DNA of 64,000 bases from Streptomyces sp. SID13726 (GCF_010548375.1 NZ_JAAGLY010000003.1:310001-374000), one strand, 5' to 3'; shown: positions 1 to 10,624, counted from the first letter of the stretch. The notes: generated from the letters alone by a model not told the origin. A program made the numbers and translations.

Positions 1-113
1 GGGTTCAGAGCGCGCGGATGTGCGGCGGTTGAACGCCTCGCACAAGGTGTCCGGGGCCTCCGCGTCCGTCGACCGGACGGTGTCACGCCGGTGTCCGGAG
101 GACGGCCAGGCGT

Positions 114-150
114 GGTGGGGCCGGACCTGAGCACCACGTCCGGCCCCACC
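114..150 (-). terminator. Hairpin terminator downstream of sdhCAB
   Basis: A perfect 13-base stem (114-126 against 138-150, 11-base loop) lies 53 bases past the sdhB stop. There is no T-tract, as is usual in streptomycetes. In 1-113 I see no credible reading frame. Confidence 0.7.
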
Positions 151-202
151 CGTCCGCGCTGATCGGCGAACGTCTGTGGGCGCGCCCCGAAGCGGCGCCG
201 TG

Positions 203-948
203 CTACCGCTTGCCCGCTTTTCGCGTGGCTCGCAGCCACTCCTTGTTCATGCTGGTGATGGACACCAGCGGGATCCCCTTGGGGCACGCGGTCGCGCACT
301 CGCCAGCCAGTGTGCAGCCGCCGAAGCCTTCCGCGTCCATCTGCTCCACCATGTCAAGCACCCGCGTCTCCCGTTCGGGTGCGCCCTGGGGCAGGACGTT
401 GAGGTGGTTCACCTTCGCGGAGGTGAACAGCATCGCCGCCCCGTTGGGACAGGCCGCCACGCAGGCCCCGCAGCCGATGCACTCGGCGTGCTCGAAGGCG
501 AAGTCGGCGTCCGGTTTCGGGACCGGTGTGGCGTGGGCCTCGGGTGCGGCTCCGGTGGGGGCCGTGATGTAGCCGCCGGCCTGGATGATGCGGTCGAAGG
601 CCGACCGGTCCACGACCAGGTCCTTGATCACCGGGAAGGCCGATGCCCGCCACGGTTCGATGTCGATCGTGTCGCCGTCCGAGAAGGACCGCATGTGCAG
701 CTGGCAGGTGGTGGTGCGCTCGGGGCCGTGGGCGTCGCCGTTGATGACCAGGGAGCACGCGCCGCAGATCCCCTCGCGGCAGTCGTGGTCGAAGGCCACC
801 GGGTCCTCACCACGCAGGATGAGCTCCTCGTTGAGGGTGTCCAGCATCTCCAGGAAGGACATGTCGGACGAGATGCCGTCCACCTCGTACGTGGACATCG
901 CTCCGTCGGCGTCGGCGTTCTTCTGCCGCCAGACGCGCAGGGTGAGCT

Positions 949-952
<4 letters not shown>
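203..952 (-). CDS. sdhB: Succinate dehydrogenase/fumarate reductase iron-sulfur subunit
   Basis: This 249-residue subunit carries electrons from the SdhA flavin to the membrane quinone site in the TCA cycle and respiratory chain. The [2Fe-2S] ligands C58, C63, C66 and C83 are visible in the N-terminal ferredoxin fold. The C-terminal domain has [11 protein letters not shown] (C158, C161, C164, C168) plus C213, C219 and C223 for the [4Fe-4S] and [3Fe-4S] clusters. I chose ATG at 952 because it overlaps the sdhA stop as ATGA, which implies translational coupling. A longer upstream frame exists but has no homology-like content. It is the last gene of sdhCAB. Confidence 0.95.
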
Positions 953-2904
<1,952 letters not shown>

Positions 2905-2906
2905 GT

Positions 2907-3614
2907 TCAGCTCACCACTCCGGTCATGACACCCACGGGTACGGCGATGAAGCCGGCCGTGAGCAGCAGTGCGAGGACGTTCGCCGTGGCCTTGAGGGCG
3001 CGGTCGCGGGTGCGGCTGCCGACGCCGAGGGTCTGGGCGGCGCTCCAGAAGCCGTGCCGGACGTGCAGGCCGAGGGCGAGCATCGCAACGATGTAGATGA
3101 CGTTGCCGTACCAGGTGGAGAAGGTGTCCACGACGTTCTGGTACGGGTGGCCCTCCTGGAAGCCGCCGGAGTGCACGGTGCCGGTGGTCAGGTCGAGGAT
3201 GTGCCAGACGATGAACAGGCCGAGGATGATCCCGCCCCAGCGCATGGTGCGGGTGGCGTAGCTCGCCCGGGCCTTCCTGTGCACGTACTTGCCGGGCCGC
3301 GCCCTGATGTCGCGGCGGCTGAGCTGGTACGCGGAGGTGGCGTGCGCGACCACCGCGACGACCAGCGCGATCCGGATCAGCCAGAGCGTCCACTCGTAGT
3401 GCATGAAGGGTTCGCCGACGGTGCGCAGCCAGTGGGCGTAGTGGTTGAACTCGCCCGCCCCGAAGAAGATCTTCAGATTGCCGATCATGTGCACGACCAG
3501 GTACAGCAGCATGATCAGACCGCTGACCGCCATCACGGTCTTCTTGCCGACGGAGGAGTCCCACACGGTGCGTGCGAGGGACGGCCGTCGGTCCGTCCGC
3601 GTTGCCAGAGCCAT
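2907..3614 (-). CDS. sdhC: Succinate dehydrogenase cytochrome b subunit
   Basis: This 235-residue integral membrane protein has five hydrophobic segments (around residues 28-50, 73-97, 125-147, 169-188 and 208-232), as in the single-subunit b558 type. Conserved His residues in the helices are candidate haem ligands. It anchors SdhAB and reduces quinone. No separate sdhD is needed in this class, so its absence is normal. The ATG at 3614 has no Shine-Dalgarno sequence, and a candidate -10 element sits only about nine bases upstream, so the mRNA may be leaderless. Confidence 0.92.
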   Translation of the reverse strand: MALATRTDRRPSLARTVWDSSVGKKTVMAVSGLIMLLYLVVHMIGNLKIFFGAGEFNHYAHWLRTVGEPFMHYEWTLWLIRIALVVAVVAHATSAYQLSRRDIRARPGKYVHRKARASYATRTMRWGGIILGLFIVWHILDLTTGTVHSGGFQEGHPYQNVVDTFSTWYGNVIYIVAMLALGLHVRHGFWSAAQTLGVGSRTRDRALKATANVLALLLTAGFIAVPVGVMTGVVS

Positions 3615-3622
3615 GGGTCAAG

Positions 3623-3653
3623 ACGCTAGAGCCGAAGGTGCCCATCGGTCCAA
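3623..3653 (-). promoter_or_regulatory. Candidate sdhCAB promoter
   Basis: On the minus strand TTGGAC (3653-3648) and TAGCGT (3628-3623) are separated by 19 bases and resemble a vegetative sigma promoter. A start about seven bases downstream falls at 3615-3617, next to the sdhC ATG. Confidence 0.4.
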
Positions 3654-3674
3654 GACATGGTCCCGGTCGTTTCA

Positions 3675-3689
3675 ATAGGCGGAGCCTAT
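3675..3689. promoter_or_regulatory. LysR-type operator between sdhC and lysR
   Basis: ATAGGC-GGA-GCCTAT is a perfect dyad containing the T-N11-A core (T3676, A3688) typical of LysR recognition sites. Its centre is about 66 bases upstream of the inferred sdhC start and just before the regulator's GTG, so it is placed both to activate sdhCAB and to autoregulate. Confidence 0.65.
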
Positions 3690-3698
3690 GATGGTGGG

Positions 3699-4586
3699 GT
3701 GCAGTTCCAGCAGCTTCAGTACTTCGTGGCGGTCGCCGAGACCCGGCACTTCACCCGCGCCGCCGACCTCGTCCATGTGGCGCAGCCGTCCCTGTCCCAG
3801 CAGATCAAGGCACTGGAGCGGGAGTTGGGGGCCGATCTGTTCCTGAGGGCGCGCGGCAACATCACGCTCACCGACGCCGGCGAGGCACTGCTCCCGCTGG
3901 CCCGCCGCATCCTGGCCGACGCGGACACCGCCCGGCACGAGGTGCAGGAGCTGGTGCAGCTGCGCGGCGGCCGAATCAGGCTGGGCGCGACCCCGAGTCT
4001 GTGCACGGGCCTGCTGCCGGACGTGCTGCGCGCCTTCCACGACCGCTACCCCGGCATCCGGCTGCTGATCGAGGAGGGCGGCTCCCACGATCTCGTACGG
4101 GAACTCGCGCGCGGCGCCCTCGACCTGGCCCTGGTGGTCCTGCCCCTGCCCACCCCGTCACCGGCGCTGACCACGGTCGAGCTGCTGCGCGAGGACCTGG
4201 TCGTCGTCTCGTCGCCGGAGGCCGATCCGCCGGGCGGCCCGGGCCGTCGTACCGTGCGCATCGCCGATCTGGAGAGCGAGCGCCTGGTGATGTTCCGGCA
4301 CGGCTACGACCTGCGCGAACTCACCGTCGCCGCGTGTCGCTCCGCCGGGTTCGAGCCGGACTTCGCGGTGGAGGGGGGTGAGATGGACGCGGTGCTGGGG
4401 TTCGCCCGGGCGGGGTTGGGGGTGGCCGTGGTGCCGCGGATGGTCGCCACCCGGTCGGGGCGGGGGCTGCGGGTGACTCCGTTGGCTCGGCCGGGGTTGC
4501 ATCGGACGATCGCGCTGGCTCATCGCAGTGACGTGGCTCCGCCTCGGGCCGCGCGGGAGCTTCAGCGGATGTTGTTGGAGCGGTGA
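3699..4586 (+). CDS. LysR-family transcriptional regulator
   Basis: The protein has 295 residues. An N-terminal winged helix-turn-helix spans about residues 1-60 ([20 protein letters not shown] is the recognition region), followed by a periplasmic-binding-like effector domain from about 85 to 290. I chose GTG at 3699 because the protein then begins at the usual LTTR start ([12 protein letters not shown]). The frame is open back to 3657 but that part is non-coding in character. It is divergent from sdhCAB with a T-N11-A dyad between them, so sdhCAB is the likely target. The ligand is unknown. Confidence 0.9.
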   Translation: MQFQQLQYFVAVAETRHFTRAADLVHVAQPSLSQQIKALERELGADLFLRARGNITLTDAGEALLPLARRILADADTARHEVQELVQLRGGRIRLGATPSLCTGLLPDVLRAFHDRYPGIRLLIEEGGSHDLVRELARGALDLALVVLPLPTPSPALTTVELLREDLVVVSSPEADPPGGPGRRTVRIADLESERLVMFRHGYDLRELTVAACRSAGFEPDFAVEGGEMDAVLGFARAGLGVAVVPRMVATRSGRGLRVTPLARPGLHRTIALAHRSDVAPPRAARELQRMLLER

Positions 4587-4670
4587 GCTGTGTCTGTGCC
4601 CGGATGCGTCGTGGGGGCTCGGACCGGTTCGGGGCGCGGGGGTCGCATGTGGGCTGGTCGCGCAGACGCG

Positions 4671-4698
4671 GCGGGGCCGCATGTCGATACGGCCCCGC
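4671..4698. terminator. Hairpin between convergent lysR and rmdA
   Basis: A nine-base perfect stem, GCGGGGCCG (4671-4679) with CGGCCCCGC (4690-4698), and a ten-base loop lie in the convergent gap. It could end transcription from either side. Confidence 0.6.
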
Positions 4699-4716
4699 GC
4701 CCCTGGGTGGGTACGG

Positions 4717-6852
4717 CTAGCCCGTCGCGTCCACCAGGGCCAGCTCGTGCAGGCGCTCCGGTGGGCCCGGGCGGGCGTAGTACCACCCCTGGGCCGTGTC
4801 GCAGCCCAGTATCCGCAGCTGTTCGGCCTGGGCGCCGGTCTCGACACCCTCGACCGTCACCGCGAGGTTCAGGCTGTGGGCGAGCGAGACGATGCCCTCG
4901 ACGATCTTGAGGTCGACCGGGTCCGCGGGGAACTGCTGCATGCTCTGGGTGAAGGAGCGGTCCAGCTTGAGGACGCTGACCGGGAGGCGGCGGAGGTTCG
5001 CCAGGTTCGAGTAGCCGGTGCCGAAGTCGTCCAGGGCGATGTCGACGCCCATCTCGGCGAGCCGGCGCAGCGGCTTGAGCAGGTCGTCGTCGGCGCCGAT
5101 GAGGGCCGACTCGGTGACTTCCAGGCAGAGCGCGTCGGGGGCCACGCCCGTGCGCTCCAGGATGTCCACGGTGTCCTGGACCAGGCCGGGGTGGGTGAGC
5201 TGGCAGGGCGAGAGGTTGACGTTGATGCGGAGCGGGCCGCTCTCCCCGTACCGTTCTCGCCACTCGCGGGCCTGGCGCACCGACTGTTCCAGGACCCAGC
5301 GGCCGAGCGGCACGATCAGCCCGGTGTGCTCGGCGAGCGGGATGAACCGGTCCGGGCCGAGGACGCCGTGCTGCGGATGCAGCCAGCGCACCAGCGCCTC
5401 CGCGCCACGCACGCTGCCGTCGCCGAGGTGGACCAGCGGCTGGTACTCGATGAAGAACTCGCCCCGCTCCAGGGCCGCGGGCAGCTGTGTGGTCAGTCCG
5501 TGCCGGGTGATGGCGCGGGCGTCGGCCTCCGGGTCGGCCAGCTCGAAGCGGTTGCCGCCCGCCGACTTGGCCCGGTACATCGTGATGTCGGCGCTGCGCA
5601 GCACCTCCGCGGGGCCGCGCTCCCCCGCCGGGCCCTCGACGATGCCGATGCTGCCGCGCACGGTCAGCTCCCGGCCGTCGATGCGGACCGGGGCGATCAG
5701 TACGTTCATGATGCGCGCCGCGAGTTCGTCGACCTCGCTCTCGGTGTCCGGGCCGGTGGTCAGCGCCACGAACTCGTCGCCGCCGAGCCGGGCCACCATC
5801 TCGCCGGGCGCGGTCGCGCAGGACTGGAGCCGGTCGGCGACCTCGACGAGCAGCCGGTCGCCGGCCGCGTGGCCGAGGCTGTCGTTGATGGTCTTGAAGC
5901 CGTCGAGGTCGAGGTAGCACAGGCCGAACCGCTGGCCCTCGCCCGCGCTGACCGCCTTCTCCAGGCGCTCGAAGAACAGGGTGCGGTTGGGCAGCCCGGT
6001 GAGCGCGTCGTGGGTGGCTTCGTAGCGCAGCCGGAGGTTGAGCAGCCGGCGCTCGGTGGTGTCCTCCATCAGGGCCAGCTGGTACTGCGGGACGCCGTCG
6101 GCGTCGCGCAGCAGGGAGACCGTCAGGTTGGTCCACAGGACCGTGCCGTCGGGGCGGTAGAAGGCTTTTTCGAGGTGGTAGTGCTCGCGCTCGCCGCGGA
6201 CAAGTTCGTCGTAGAGCGTCCAGGTCTGGGGCGCGTCCTCGGGGTGGGTCCACTCCTGGACCCGGCGGCCGCGCATGCTCTGGTCGGTGAGGCCGAACAT
6301 GCGCAGCAGCGCGCCGTTGACCTGGAGGACGTTGCCGTCCAGGTCGGCGATGCCGATTCCTATGGCCGCGCCCTCGAACACCGCCCGGAACCGGGCCTCG
6401 GTCGCGTGCAGCGCCTGTGCCACCACGCCCTGCGCCTCCAGGGCGGCCTGGGCGATGGACTCCTGCTCGGCCAGCGTGCGTTCGCGCAGCGCCTGCGCGA
6501 ACCCGGCGGCCATGGCGTGCTGGAGCCGCGCGGAGCGGCTGCGCAGGTCCTCCTGGTCGCCCTCGCCGCCGCAGTAGAGCACCAGATAGGCGTCGACGCA
6601 GTCCAGGGAGCGGGTCAGCGCGTCCGGGTCCGTGCAGTGCGCGGCGACGAGCGCGGCGCCCACCGCCCGGCCCTCGTCCATGTCGACGACCCTGGCGGCG
6701 AGTGCCTCGCTCAACCGGCGGGCCAGCGGGAGCAGTTGCTCCTCGAACTCCGACCGGGTCGAGGACGTCGACGTCACCGGGTACACGGCCCGGCTCCAGA
6801 TCGTCGCGAACCGGCGCAGTCTGTCCTCCGGGCCGTCCGGCTCCGCGCTCAC
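4717..6852 (-). CDS. rmdA: PAS-GGDEF-EAL cyclic di-GMP turnover protein, RmdA-like
   Basis: A 711-residue cytosolic protein with no membrane segment. It has an N-terminal region of unknown fold (1-150), PAS (about 152-270), GGDEF (about 272-440, intact RLGGDEF at 355-361) and EAL (about 450-700). EAL catalytic elements are present: EALVRW at 485-490, N546, E578, DDFGTGYS at 608-615, K629, E668 and Q688. No RxxD inhibitory site is visible before GGDEF. It should make or degrade cyclic di-GMP; S. coelicolor RmdA is a known phosphodiesterase affecting development. The GTG at 6852 overlaps the methyltransferase stop (GTGA), so the two are co-translated. The symbol rests on architecture and remembered gene order. 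Confidence 0.85.
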   Translation of the reverse strand: MSAEPDGPEDRLRRFATIWSRAVYPVTSTSSTRSEFEEQLLPLARRLSEALAARVVDMDEGRAVGAALVAAHCTDPDALTRSLDCVDAYLVLYCGGEGDQEDLRSRSARLQHAMAAGFAQALRERTLAEQESIAQAALEAQGVVAQALHATEARFRAVFEGAAIGIGIADLDGNVLQVNGALLRMFGLTDQSMRGRRVQEWTHPEDAPQTWTLYDELVRGEREHYHLEKAFYRPDGTVLWTNLTVSLLRDADGVPQYQLALMEDTTERRLLNLRLRYEATHDALTGLPNRTLFFERLEKAVSAGEGQRFGLCYLDLDGFKTINDSLGHAAGDRLLVEVADRLQSCATAPGEMVARLGGDEFVALTTGPDTESEVDELAARIMNVLIAPVRIDGRELTVRGSIGIVEGPAGERGPAEVLRSADITMYRAKSAGGNRFELADPEADARAITRHGLTTQLPAALERGEFFIEYQPLVHLGDGSVRGAEALVRWLHPQHGVLGPDRFIPLAEHTGLIVPLGRWVLEQSVRQAREWRERYGESGPLRINVNLSPCQLTHPGLVQDTVDILERTGVAPDALCLEVTESALIGADDDLLKPLRRLAEMGVDIALDDFGTGYSNLANLRRLPVSVLKLDRSFTQSMQQFPADPVDLKIVEGIVSLAHSLNLAVTVEGVETGAQAEQLRILGCDTAQGWYYARPGPPERLHELALVDATG

Positions 6853-7670
6853 GCCGTCCGCCCCACGCCGCCGAACTGGGAGAAGGCCCACGGATCCTCG
6901 TCGTCGGGGTCCCAGTTCTCCGACTCCGGCCGCCACCGCGGCATCGGCACCAGCCCGGGTTCCACCATGTCGTACCCCTCGAAGAACCGTGCGATCTCGT
7001 CGTGCGAGCGCATGATCAGCGGGTTGCGGATGTCCTCGTACACGTCCATCGCGCCCTGCACCTGCTCCTGCGACAGCGGGATTCCCTCGTACGCGGCGTG
7101 CGTCAGCACCAGCAGGCTGCCGGGCGCGAGCGCGTCGCGCAGCCGTGCCACCGCTCGGTAGGGGTCGTCCGCGTCTTCCACGAAGTGCAGTATGGCAACG
7201 AGGAGCAGCGCGACCGGACGGTTCAGGTCGATCAGCCCCTGGACTTCGGGGCTCTGCAGGATCTCCTCGGGCTTGCGGAGGTCGGCCGCCACCACGCCCG
7301 CGTCCGGGTTGTCCGCGATGACCGCCCTGCTGTGCGCGACGGCCACCGGGTCGTGGTCGACGTAGACGACGCGGGCGCCGGGGCTGGCGCCTTGGGCGAC
7401 CTCGTGGACGTTGCCGAAGGTGGGGATGCCGGAGCCGATGTCCAGGAACTGGGTGATGCCCTCGTCGGTCGCGAAGCGCACGGCCCGCCGCATGAACGCC
7501 CGGTTCGCCTGCATGATCTTCGGCAGCCCCGGAGCGAACTCCATCGCCTTGCGGGCCGCCGCCCGGTCGGCCTCGAAGTTGTGCGAACCGCCCAGGTAGA
7601 AGTCGTAGATCCGCGCGACGCTCGGCACCGAGATGTCGATGCTCCGGGGAGCCCAGGCGGGTCGCTCCAT
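6849..7670 (-). CDS. S-adenosyl-methionine-dependent methyltransferase (DUF574 type)
   Basis: The 273-residue protein belongs to the actinomycete-specific Methyltransf_19/DUF574 family. The SAM-binding motif I is FLDIGSGIPT at residues 75-84, and the acidic motif II strand is VVYVDHDPVAV. The N-terminal IYDFYLGGSHNFEADR is the family's signature. Substrates of this family are generally unknown. The start at 7670 has a good GAGGAGA ribosome-binding site. It is the first gene of a two-gene unit with rmdA, so a role linked to cyclic di-GMP or development is possible but unproven. Confidence 0.85.
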   Translation of the reverse strand: MERPAWAPRSIDISVPSVARIYDFYLGGSHNFEADRAAARKAMEFAPGLPKIMQANRAFMRRAVRFATDEGITQFLDIGSGIPTFGNVHEVAQGASPGARVVYVDHDPVAVAHSRAVIADNPDAGVVAADLRKPEEILQSPEVQGLIDLNRPVALLLVAILHFVEDADDPYRAVARLRDALAPGSLLVLTHAAYEGIPLSQEQVQGAMDVYEDIRNPLIMRSHDEIARFFEGYDMVEPGLVPMPRWRPESENWDPDDEDPWAFSQFGGVGRTA

Positions 7671-7811
7671 CTGTCTCTCCTCGGCGTAGACGATCCGGTG
7701 TTCGAGCTGAGGCTACTGATCGCCCGCCAATGGAGCGAGTGGAAACGGAAATTGACCGTCCGTTCCAGGTCACTGCCTGCGGCACGTGCCGCTCGCGAGC
7801 CCTGTGCGTTC

Positions 7812-7826
7812 CCTACGAAACGTAGG
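7812..7826. promoter_or_regulatory. Short inverted repeat upstream of the methyltransferase-rmdA unit
   Basis: CCTACG-AAA-CGTAGG forms a perfect six-base dyad with a three-base spacer about 145 bases before the methyltransferase start. It may be a regulator site. The rest of 7671-7890 shows no gene. Confidence 0.35.
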
Positions 7827-7892
7827 CGCCGCACTCCGGAGAGTTCCGAAGTGGGCGCCGACTCGCGGGGAGTTGGGGGGAATGACGGCAAA

Positions 7893-7933
7893 CCGGCCCG
7901 ACCCCTCCGTGCGGCGCGGAGAGGTCGGACCGG
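7893..7933 (-). terminator. Strand-specific terminator of the lipoprotein gene
   Basis: Arms at 7893-7909 and 7917-7933 enclose a seven-base loop, 27 bases beyond the lipoprotein stop. Two positions are C-A mismatches in plus-strand RNA but become G-U pairs in minus-strand RNA, giving a continuous 17-pair stem. This supports a terminator acting on the minus-strand transcript. Confidence 0.7.
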
Positions 7934-7960
7934 TGGACCGGTGGAGCGATGACGCCTTCG

Positions 7961-8926
7961 TCACTTCTCGGGGGCGCCGACCAGCTTTCCGTCGGGGGCG
8001 ACCGCGTACCACGTGCCGCCGACACCCTGGCCGTTGGTGTCTCCGGGCTCCTTGTCGTCCGCGAAGGTGTAGATGGGCGAGCAGTTGACCGTCTGCTGCT
8101 TGACGCCGTCGGAGCGGGTGAAGCTCATCAGGCCCTTCTTCTGGACGCCCTTGGTGTCGTTGGACGACACCGGCGCGACGACCGGCCACTTCTCCAGGCA
8201 GGCGCCGTTGCAGTTGGAGACCGGCTCGGGCCAGGCCTTGTCCTTGAGGAAGCGGTAGACCGTCATGCCGTTCTTGTCGACGACGATCTCGCCCAGGTTC
8301 GGGTCGTTGCGCGTGGACAGTCCGGGCAGGCTGGCGACCGAGGCCTTCTTGCCGGTGGGTGCCAGGGCGTACCACTTGCCGCCCACGCCCTGGCCGGTGA
8401 GGTCGCCCGCCTTGGTGTCCTTCGCATAGCGGTAGGCCGGCCAGCCGCCGATGGTCAGCTGCTTGCTGCCGTCGGTGCGGGTCACCTCGCCGAGCAGTGC
8501 CTTGTCGATACCGGCACCGGCAGAGGCGTCGTCCGCGGGAACCGGCGGCCAGGCCTTGGCGCAGTCGCCGTCACAGTTCGACTTCGGCGGCTCGGCGGTG
8601 TCCTCGTCGAAGCGGTAGAGGGACATGCCGTTGCTGTCGGTCAGCACGTCACCGAGCTCGGCGTTCGCGGAAACCTGCAGCTTTCCGGCCGAGGCCGACT
8701 GGGCACCCAGGTTGCTGCCCTGGCCGGCCGCGGTCGAACTCGCGCTCGGGCTGACACCGGTCCCGATGCCGGAGCCCACACCGCCGTAACCGCCCGCCGC
8801 CGCCGTGGCGCCGACGTTCTGGCTGCCCACCGACGAGGTGCCGCCTTCCTGACCGCACGCCGTCGTCAGCGCCAGCACTGCCGCCGCGCTCGCCACGAGC
8901 GAGGCGCTCCGCCAGGAGGTCTTCAT
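7961..8926 (-). CDS. Secreted lipoprotein with two YxxxxD/Cys-pair modules
   Basis: The 321-residue protein has a lipobox ending at Cys24 (LTTAC) and a Gly/Ala/Ser-rich linker to about residue 80. Two copies of the module known as lipoprotein with Yx(FWY)xxD motif (PF03640/COG4315) follow. Each module has YRF..D, a Cys pair before a W-P element (CDGDCAKAWPPV and CNGACLEKWPVV) and a second half ending in NGQGVGG.WYAVAP or a close variant. Paired cysteines and aromatic-acidic motifs suggest metal or redox binding at the cell surface, but no function is established here. ATG at 8926 has a GGGGAG site. It matches my memory of SCO0930. Confidence 0.85.
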   Translation of the reverse strand: MKTSWRSASLVASAAAVLALTTACGQEGGTSSVGSQNVGATAAAGGYGGVGSGIGTGVSPSASSTAAGQGSNLGAQSASAGKLQVSANAELGDVLTDSNGMSLYRFDEDTAEPPKSNCDGDCAKAWPPVPADDASAGAGIDKALLGEVTRTDGSKQLTIGGWPAYRYAKDTKAGDLTGQGVGGKWYALAPTGKKASVASLPGLSTRNDPNLGEIVVDKNGMTVYRFLKDKAWPEPVSNCNGACLEKWPVVAPVSSNDTKGVQKKGLMSFTRSDGVKQQTVNCSPIYTFADDKEPGDTNGQGVGGTWYAVAPDGKLVGAPEK

Positions 8927-9023
8927 CGTCAACTCCCCATAATTTCTTAGGGTGTTGCAGCGCCCTGCTGCGCCGCCGCACGACCATGGGTACGCGCCGG
9001 GACAGGGGTTGTGTTCAACCGCA

Positions 9024-9041
9024 CCGAAAATTTCTTTTCGG
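9024..9041. promoter_or_regulatory. Inverted repeat in the divergent lipoprotein/proline-rich gene promoter region
   Basis: CCGAAAA-TTTC-TTTTCGG is a perfect seven-base dyad about 98 bases upstream of the lipoprotein ATG and 147 bases before the proline-rich gene. It could be an operator. The rest of 8927-9187 carries no gene; an AT-rich TAAGAAATTAT stretch near 8940-8950 could be a -10 region for the lipoprotein. Confidence 0.35.
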
Positions 9042-9187
9042 AAGCTGTGACACCACCCGCCCCAGCTCGCACACACGCCCGCCTCATCGGACGCGCGAGC
9101 GCCCGCGATTCAAACCTCCGGCTACCTTTTATCCCTCCTTCGGAGCAATCTCTTCGCGCCCGCGCGTGAGAGGCGGCGGGCTGCCTC

Positions 9188-9838
9188 ATGATCTCCGTCG
9201 TGCATCGACCCGAATCGTCTCAATCCGCCTCCGCCATACGGGTGTTGGCGCTCTTGACATTGACGTGGGCACTGATCGGCCCGACGGCCGGGGTGGCCGA
9301 GGCGGACGCCTGCGCCTACGCCTCGATCGGCCCGGAGGGCGCCGAGGTCGTGGCGGTGGCCGGAAGCCTCAGCTGGCCCACCCTTCCGCCGTGCCCGAAA
9401 CCCAAGCCGCCTCCCCCGCCCGAACCGACCCCGACCGAGCCCCCGTGCACTCCGACACCGACGCCGACGCCCGACCCCACGCCGAAGCCGCCTCCGACCC
9501 GGAAGCCGCCGAAGCCCACCCCGACCCCCACGCCCGAGCCACCGCCACCGTCTCCCCCGCCGCCCGAGCCGGCACCGCAGCCGGCCGCGCCGCGCCCGCG
9601 GCCGATCCCCACACCCACTCCTACACCCACCCCGACGCCCACGCCCGCTCCGACCCCGACCCGGACGCCGTCGCCCAAGCCGACCCCGCGCCCTTCCGTG
9701 ACCCCGGTGACCTACCCGGCCTACCACCACGCGAAGGCGCCCGACCGGCCCACGCACAGCACGACGTCCCCCGTCGTCTACGTCCTGCTCATCACCGCGC
9801 CCGCGGTGGTCGCCGTGGCCGCACTGCGGCCCCGCTAG
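9188..9838 (+). CDS. Secreted proline-rich protein with C-terminal membrane anchor
   Basis: The 216-residue protein has a signal peptide (about residues 18-40), a short Cys-containing segment, then a long Pro/Thr/Lys low-complexity region (about 63-165) of PTP, PKP and PPP units. A final hydrophobic segment ([18 protein letters not shown]) is followed by a basic RPR tail. The layout is that of a wall-spanning stalk with a membrane anchor. The tail resembles a sorting signal but has no LPxTG or LAxTG motif. The frame is real despite the long antisense glycine-rich frame: the signal peptide and anchor are only on this strand. Confidence 0.75.
   Translation: MISVVHRPESSQSASAIRVLALLTLTWALIGPTAGVAEADACAYASIGPEGAEVVAVAGSLSWPTLPPCPKPKPPPPPEPTPTEPPCTPTPTPTPDPTPKPPPTRKPPKPTPTPTPEPPPPSPPPPEPAPQPAAPRPRPIPTPTPTPTPTPTPAPTPTRTPSPKPTPRPSVTPVTYPAYHHAKAPDRPTHSTTSPVVYVLLITAPAVVAVAALRPR
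9390..9710. repeat. Low-complexity CCG/ACC/CCC-rich tract encoding the proline-rich stalk
   Basis: The tract is built of degenerate 6-9 base units such as CCGACGCCC and CCCACC and encodes PTPTPT and PKP runs. It is prone to length change by slippage. It has no spacers, so it is not a CRISPR array. Confidence 0.8.
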
Positions 9839-9859
9839 TGCCGATCCTGGAGGCATCCC

Positions 9860-10624
9860 TTGCCGGAATGGCTTGTTCTCGTCCTCGCCGCGCTGGCCAC
9901 CTGTGCCGTGGTGGTCGGCATCACCCTGCTCCGCCACAAGGCGGCGGCCGTGGACGAGGATCCCAACGAGACCCCGGACGTCATCGAGTACATGACGATG
10001 TGGATCGGGGTGGTGTACGCCATCGTCCTCGGGCTGGCCATCGCGGGCGTCTGGGAGGCCCGCAGCGCCGCCCAGGACCACGTCCAGGCCGAGGCCCAGG
10101 CGCTGCACGAGATCTCGGAGCGGGTGCAGGCCTACCCGGCCGACGCCCGTGACCGTATTCGGGCCGATGTCAACGCCTATGTCGGACACGTCGTCACCGT
10201 GGAGTGGAAGGAGATGGCCGACCACGACCGGACGACCACGCGGGGCACCGAACTCCTCGACCGGATCCGGAAGGACGTCACCTCCTACCAGCCGACGACC
10301 GACTTCCAGGCCCAGGCCTACCAGCCGCTCGTCGACCAGGTGGCCGCGGTCGACCAGGCCCGCAACGCCCGTGCCGACTCGGTCGCGCCCACCATGCCCG
10401 GCGTGGTCTGGATCGGACTGCTCGGCGGAGGCGTCGTCACCATCGGCATGATCTTCGCCCTCCAGATCCGGCGAACTCCGCGCGAGCTGATCCTCGCCGG
10501 CCTGTTCTCCACGCTGATCGTCTTCCTGCTCTTCCTGATCTGGGACTTCGACGCCCCCTACAGCAGGGGCATCACGGCGTCGGCCGAGCCGTTCCTCGCG
10601 CTCTTCCCGGGCGTCAAGGGCTGA
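9860..10624 (+). CDS. DUF4239 (bestrophin-like) integral membrane protein
   Basis: The 254-residue protein has an N-terminal membrane segment (about 1-22), a second at about 45-68, an extramembrane helical region (75-175), and two C-terminal segments (about 184-206 and 213-231). This is the DUF4239 pattern; its function is unknown. I chose the TTG at 9860 because GGAGG at 9849-9853 is six bases upstream and the next in-frame start would delete most of the first helix. It follows the proline-rich gene by 21 bases and is probably co-transcribed. Confidence 0.75.
   Translation: MPEWLVLVLAALATCAVVVGITLLRHKAAAVDEDPNETPDVIEYMTMWIGVVYAIVLGLAIAGVWEARSAAQDHVQAEAQALHEISERVQAYPADARDRIRADVNAYVGHVVTVEWKEMADHDRTTTRGTELLDRIRKDVTSYQPTTDFQAQAYQPLVDQVAAVDQARNARADSVAPTMPGVVWIGLLGGGVVTIGMIFALQIRRTPRELILAGLFSTLIVFLLFLIWDFDAPYSRGITASAEPFLALFPGVKG

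Noticed and set aside
2907..3614. Apparent absence of sdhD
   Set aside because: This class uses a single five-helix cytochrome b subunit, so no second anchor is expected.
2905..3675. N-terminal extension of sdhA by about 257 residues
   Set aside because: The extension is the sdhC gene read in another frame. The ATG at 2904 gives the correct family N-terminus. The same reasoning removed extensions of rmdA, the fucose SDR, the AlkZ-like gene and the MalG-type permease.
4528..7161. Long plus-strand open frame of 877 codons antisense to rmdA
   Set aside because: It is a G+C-driven shadow: the opposite strand has intact PAS, GGDEF and EAL motifs. Similar shadows oppose sdhA, the SpoIIE phosphatase, GH38, GH85, GH2 and others.
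9316..9678. Minus-strand glycine/valine-rich frame opposite the proline-rich gene
   Set aside because: It is the reverse complement of a proline-rich repeat. It has no signal peptide or ribosome-binding site, whereas the plus strand has a signal peptide and membrane anchor.
9390..9710. Possible CRISPR or regulatory repeat array
   Set aside because: Units are short, degenerate and contiguous with no spacers, and they encode a proline-rich stalk.
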